Shown: positions 60,311 to 64,000 of the stretch, one piece after another
Layout: each line of letters opens with the position of its first letter
Position numbering within the stretch: the first letter of the stretch is position 1
Source: Isoetes taiwanensis
Lineage: Eukaryota > Streptophyta > Lycopodiopsida > Isoetales > Isoetaceae
Length of the DNA stretch: 64,000 bases
Direction: 5' to 3'
Assembly: GCA_021234155.1 (NCBI GenBank)
Contig: JAJEKV010000090.1
Span: 1,976,479-2,040,478, forward strand
Program-made: the position numbers and the translations under genes
Notes under the pieces: model-generated
Database searches by the model: none
What the model was told of the DNA's origin: nothing
Seen by the model: the letters and a program-made list of their open reading frames with translations, nothing else

Positions 60311-61962
60311 TGTGACGCTCCCTGCTAAACATACGGCGCCCAGCCGTACACTCGGCAGGAAATCCCCGTCCGGCTCAACAACGCCGCGGGCCCTTCGTCT
60401 ACCCGCTCACGAGGTGATCCCTAGTGCGGGGAGGGAACACTGAAGGTGTCTTCTGGCGCCCTTACCCTATGGGCTCCTATAACAAATGAAGCTTATAACA
60501 CGTCGAAACTAGCATCAAACATATACAAATACTACCTCGAAGGGTAGTGCATCACACATAAACCAATACAAAGATGATAAGCACAAACCATGAAACATGA
60601 GAGCTCCTACCCCGGCTCAGACTCATAAGGAGGGTGACCCGCCAGAGGCTAGGCCTCAAGATAGAACAGACCAGGAGTCATGGCAATGGCGGGGCTGGCA
60701 TAGAACAATGGCTAGGGTTGACCACTCCATCCGCCCCTCACATTGCATACTTTGCGGATGGGCTAAATCGGGGCTCGACAGGACTCTAGCCTTCCAGATA
60801 CGCAATCCCAGGGCATCACCCATCGGGACTACTCCAGGTTGCATCTCCCTGGTCCGTCGAGGCAGGAAGGGTTGCATCTCCCCTTCCTAGGGTCTAGAGG
60901 TTCCGTGGGCGGCTAGAGAATCGTGGCGCACACCCGATTCGTGCCGACTTAACCCCCAAAGCGAGAGCCAAGCCCGGCACTTGCGGCTCAGAGAGACGGG
61001 GGCATCACCATTGCCCGAGGAGGTGTCTGGACCCATGCTTTCCCACACGGTGACCAACCATAAGCCTAGCCCATTATGGGATCCCCCGAAGCCCCCACTC
61101 GGCAGGGATTCTCCCTCCACATTCCCTCTAGCCCCGTTATATGGTGCTGAGTCATATCATAGCCTCGATAGCCTAGTGGGCTCCTATGCACAGGCCGCAA
61201 CTAATAGGAACTAAGGGATCTACTCTAGGAGCATACTACATATGGCCCTAGGTCTCTACCCCCCTTCCCAATACAAGAGGAGCAATCATGATCAACCATC
61301 ATCACATAATCATCACATCATGAGAATAATCATAAGAAGAACATCTTAACCTAATCATACAAATCTAACTAATGGTTAGGGTTCATTGATTAGGGTTCAA
61401 GATGTTGAATCCGGAATGCTAGGATGGCTCTACTCTAGATACAAGATACTAAGCGTTATCACGGAATGCTAATTCCGATAAGCTATCACAACTACTACCC
61501 TACATACACGCTCACGAAGCTCTCCCTCCGGATCCGTGTGCCTCCATGGTCTTCACTCACGTGATGCTTGCTCTTGCTCCAAGAACGAGTCTACCATTTG
61601 TTGGGGCTGCACCGGTCTATGCCACGACAAGCGATGTTCGGAACGGAGTTTGAACGCAGTAGGTGAGTCTCTAGGCGCTAGGGCTGGAAAGAGGCCTAGG
61701 GTTAGGGTTTCAGCCTATATAAGTTAGGTCCACCTAGGATGCCACGTGGCACCAATCGGGTGCGTCCTGGGTGGCGGGTGCCCAATAGGTTAAGGCCACG
61801 TGGATAATGGTCTTAACCTATGGTTGGCTAAGTTATGTGAATAACTTGGCCATGCCCCCTAGTGCCACAATCTATGGTATACAAGGCTATGAAGATAGAC
61901 TTGTATAGTGACGGATCCAGGAATATACGTATTTATGGCGTATATTCCCCTGGACCGTCACA
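60311..61962 (-). repeat. 5' LTR of E2 (inverted in the window)
   Basis: 1652 bp with TGTGACG...CGTCACA termini, adjacent to the PBS on one side and to target duplication CATAA on the other, which fixes the LTR length for the family. It is colinear with 50790-52445 and LTRs A and B. A telo-box lies at 61694-61710. Short frames within it are not conserved. Confidence 0.95.
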
Positions 61963-61967
61963 CATAA
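61963..61967 (+). other. Target-site duplication of E2, right copy
   Basis: CATAA is identical to 50785-50789 and marks the end of the E2 insertion. The following bases resume the RT reading of the outer element. Confidence 0.9.
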
Positions 61968-62460
61968 GCAGACGGTAAAGAACAAATACGCCTTGCCTAG
62001 GGCAGATGACTTACGTTCAAGCTTCCTTTGAAAAGCTCAAGGAAGCCTTGACAGCAGCACCAATGCTTAGCCTACCAGATTCAAGCAAAGATAAGCTTGT
62101 AGCAACTGATGCTAGTAAGCTAGCAACGTGGGGAGTTCTCATGCAAGAAGGAAGAGTGGTAGCCTATGACTTCAAGAAAACAAATGATGCCGAGCAAAGT
62201 TACCCAATACATGATCAAGAACTCCTGGCCATAGTAAGAGCTCTTCATATTTGGCAGCACTACCTGCTTGGTAGGAAATTCCAGTTGGATATCGATCATT
62301 AAAGCCTCCAATATATTTTTACGCAAACAATCCTCAATTTGGGGCAAAGGCGATGGATGGAGTTCTTCGAAGAGTATGACTTTGAGATAGTTTATAAGCC
62401 AAGTAAATTAAATATGGTGCTGACGCTCTCTCTCTCGCAGGCCATTGGAGACTTGAGTGC
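61968..62460 (+). pseudogene. RT remainder and RNase H of the outer element
   Basis: 61968-62010 codes KQTVKNKYALPRADD of RT. The text then jumps directly to QASFEKLKEALTAAPML (62018 onward), the RT/RNase H connection, so about 0.6 kb of RT palm present in E2 is missing. 62006-62302 is open: KLVATDASKLATWGVLMQ, GRVVAYDFKKTNDAEQSYP and HDQELLAIVRALHIWQHYL with the catalytic Asp and Glu of RNase H, then GRKFQLDIDH. It continues in another frame with EFFEEYDFEIVYKPSKLN and a damaged ADALS to about 62430. Confidence 0.85.
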
Positions 62461-63535
62461 ATTGCAACGCCATCTCCACCTTGTGTAGTGATTTCGACAA
62501 AAAGATTGAAGAGGTCTTGCCTTCAAGCAAAGAATTCAAGCAAACATGGACTAGTCTTTGCAAAGAAGCAAGGACAAATTCAGAAAGAGAAGCTTATAGA
62601 AGATATAAGAGAGAAGGCAATCTTCTCTACCACAAGGACAAACTTTGTGTCCCTGAATCATCAGGAGTAAGGAAGTTAATTCTTCATGATACTCACAATA
62701 GCCAAATAGTCGGCCATGCAGGGTTCATAAAAACCTACTTCAAGATAAGAAGTAGTTATTATTGGCCTCATGAGGTAGGACATAGTTAGCTACATTCGAC
62801 AGTGCCAGTTATGTCAACAAACAAAGGCCGAGCAGCTTCGATTCTAGGAACCTTGGAACCCTTGGCAGTACCAACCGTTAAGTGAGAAGTTGTGAGCATG
62901 AATTTTATAACCGGACTCCCAAGAACAGCAAGGGGCCAGGTTGCTTTAATGGTAGTGGTCGACAAATTATCCAAGATAGCTCACTTTTTGCCATGTCGAA
63001 CCACAGATACAACATTGGATACCGCCTTGCTCTTTGCAAAAGAAGTATTTAGATTGCATGGGATGCCAAGGGAAATCATCTCCGATAGGAACCCCAAGCT
63101 TATACATGCCTTTTGAAAGGACTTCTTCAACACGATCCAGACCATAGTGGTCGACAAGTTATCCAAGATGGTTCGTTTTTTGCCATGTCGAACTGTGTGG
63201 ATACCGCATTGGATACCGCCTTCTTTGCAAAAGAAATATTTAGATTGCATGGGATGCCAAAGGAAATCATCTCCGATAGGGACCCCAAGTTTATGTGTTT
63301 TTTGGAAGGACTTCTTCAACACGATCCAGACCAAGTTGATGAATTATGCTTATGAATGCTTGACACCAGATACTTGGCACAACCCAATGTCTAAAGTTGA
63401 AGTTTCTCATCAAATGTTGACCAATATGCAGCAGTTAGTAAAAGAGGTTAGAGGCTATCTTCTGGCAGCAAGAAGTCGGCAAAAGAGCATAGCCGAAGCA
63501 TAGAACTGTAAGGGAGTTCCAAGTTGGGGATAGTG
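62461..63535 (+). pseudogene. Integrase of the outer element, with internal duplication
   Basis: The frame 62457-62789 has FDKKIEEVLPSSKEF, GNLLYHKDKLCVPE, LILHDTHNSQIVGHAGFIKT and RSSYYWPHE, then YIRQCQLCQQTKA in another frame: a complete HHCC finger. 62892-63116 has MNFITGLPRTARGQVALMVV, VDKLSKIAHFLPCR and FRLHGMPREIISDRNPKL with the first two catalytic aspartates. The next ~190 bp repeat this block (63146-63333). After it come VEVSHQMLTNMQQLVKEV and QVGDSVWLKI. The glutamate region is poorly preserved. Integrase inserts element DNA into the chromosome. The duplication and frameshifts make it inactive. Confidence 0.8.
62954..63333 (+). repeat. Tandem duplication in the integrase core
   Basis: Unit 1 at 62954-63145 and unit 2 at 63146-63333 both run from 'agtggtcgacaa.ttatccaagat' to 'acttcttcaacacgatccagacca'. 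Each includes the VDKLSK and ISDR.PK codons. They are close to identical apart from a few substitutions and short gaps. Period 192. Confidence 0.9.
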
Positions 63536-63960
63536 TTTGGCTCAAGATTAAGGTCAAGCAAGCAATGCTTCAAATTGGGAATTGCAAGAAGCTTGCACCA
63601 AGATGGGCGGGACCTTTCGAGATCTTAGAGCGAGTAGAGAATCAAGCCTACACGCTCGATTTGCCAGGCCATCTCAAAGTCCACAAAGTCTTCCCTCCAA
63701 ACCCAGAGGAGGTTTTGGAGACTCCAATCTTGTTGGAGATGATGGAGGAGCAAATCGAGAAATTCCTGAGTTAATTCTTGATAAGGCAATTAAAAAAGTC
63801 AAGAAGGTCCCAGTTCCTTCAATATTTGATCAAGTGGAAGCACTTGCCCGTGGAAGATACAACATGGATATTGAAGCAAGATTTAGAGAAGCAATACCCA
63901 GACTTTATGAAGCAATTCGACGGCCAAGTCATCTCCGAATTGGTTGATGCCAACCTGTCA
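63536..63960 (+). pseudogene. Integrase C-terminus and chromodomain of the outer element
   Basis: 63565-63774 codes LQIGNCKKLAPRWAGPFEIL, AYTLDLPGHLKVHKVFPP, the GPF/Y module. The chromodomain begins in a frame coding IPELILDKAIKKVKK (from about 63760). After a one-base shift it continues with QFLQYLIKWKHLP, VEDTTW and KQDLEKQYPDFMKQF (63809-63920). Tyr and Trp of the cage region are present (QYLIKW) and the layout is that of plant chromoviruses. Chromodomains bind methylated histone H3 tails or related chromatin marks and guide integration. The frame runs on past 63960 toward the window edge. Confidence 0.85.
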
Positions 63961-64000
63961 GGTGCTTTAGCTAAGTTTTGTTATGTCTTAGTGTATGTGC

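Larger units (their letters stand above)
50790..61962 (-). mobile_element. E2: complete but integrase-less chromovirus-type element
   Basis: A minus-strand LTR element of 11.2 kb with two LTRs, PBS, H3-like ORF1, hairpin spacer, ORF2, gag, protease, RT and RNase H, flanked by the perfect duplication CATAA. It inserted into the RT gene of a plus-strand element of the same family. Compared with E1 and the outer element it lacks everything from just after RNase H to the 3' untranslated tail, that is the integrase and chromodomain. It could have moved only with integrase supplied in trans, unless the deletion happened after insertion. Confidence 0.9.
45956..64000 (+). mobile_element. Outer chromovirus-type element, split by E2 and open at the right edge
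   Basis: The domains in order are the H3-like ORF1 C-terminus, hairpin spacer, ORF2, gag, protease, RT part 1, [E2], RT part 2, RNase H, integrase and chromodomain. No 5' LTR or N-terminal H3 tail is visible, so the 5' end is truncated or highly diverged. The 3' LTR would lie beyond the window. Its domain sequences are close to those of E1 and E2, though hairpin stems and linkers differ, suggesting a related subfamily. Confidence 0.8.

Noticed and set aside
62981-63334. 117-codon minus-strand frame with an internal repeat
   Set aside because: Antisense of the duplicated integrase block; the plus strand carries VDKLSK and ISDR motifs.
1-64000. CRISPR arrays, bacterial operons, rRNA or tRNA genes
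   Set aside because: No regularly spaced identical repeats, no bacterial gene organisation, no rRNA-like blocks and no cloverleaf with a proper T-loop was found; introns and LTR elements show a plant nuclear genome.

Overview
The window is plant nuclear DNA, and most of it is old LTR retrotransposon sequence. Three things point to a plant. A ribosomal protein eS17 gene with plant-type residues lies at 43.2-44.0 kb. The retroelement primer-binding site matches plant initiator tRNA-Met (TGGTATCAGAGC). The LTRs carry AAACCCTAA-type telo-box motifs. Nearly every coding region, including eS17, is broken by small indels. This is either real decay or an error-prone assembly, and I cannot separate the two from one sequence.

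Left (1-13.76 kb): a plus-strand Ty3/gypsy element (E1). It has a 5' LTR (662-2582), a degenerate PBS, an internal region with remnants of every domain and a 3' LTR (12192-13759). The first 661 bases match the 3' internal end of the same family, so the 5' LTR is also the 3' LTR of an upstream copy (E0), giving a tandem arrangement. Middle-left (20.4-37.3 kb): a second, unrelated gypsy element (E3, minus strand). It has short LTR-like direct repeats, gag, RT and RNase H at 32-36.9 kb and integrase at 21.5-22.4 kb. About 10 kb of unclassified repeat-rich DNA lies between RNase H and integrase. 13.8-20.4 kb and 37.3-45.9 kb are mostly featureless AT-rich DNA, apart from eS17.

Right (45.95-64 kb): a nested pair of elements of the E1 family. 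A plus-strand outer element was interrupted inside its RT by a minus-strand element (E2, 50790-61962) with two ~1.65 kb LTRs and a perfect 5-bp target duplication, CATAA. The outer element resumes at 61963 and runs through RNase H, integrase and a chromodomain to the window edge. E2 has lost its integrase and chromodomain.

The most unusual content is the first ORF of this family, directly after the primer-binding site where gag is expected. In E2 it starts with [10 protein letters not shown], the exact N-terminus of histone H3. It ends in an H3 histone-fold C-terminus ([36 protein letters not shown]). A charged, low-complexity insert of roughly 260 residues lies between. Decayed copies of the same ORF sit at the same position in E1 and in the outer element, so an H3-like ORF is a family component and not a chance insertion. 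It is followed by a non-coding spacer of ~200-bp repeats, each containing a long-armed hairpin, then a conserved ORF of unknown function, then gag-PR-RT-RH-INT-chromodomain. An element that encodes both an H3 tail and a chromodomain is the candidate undescribed system here.
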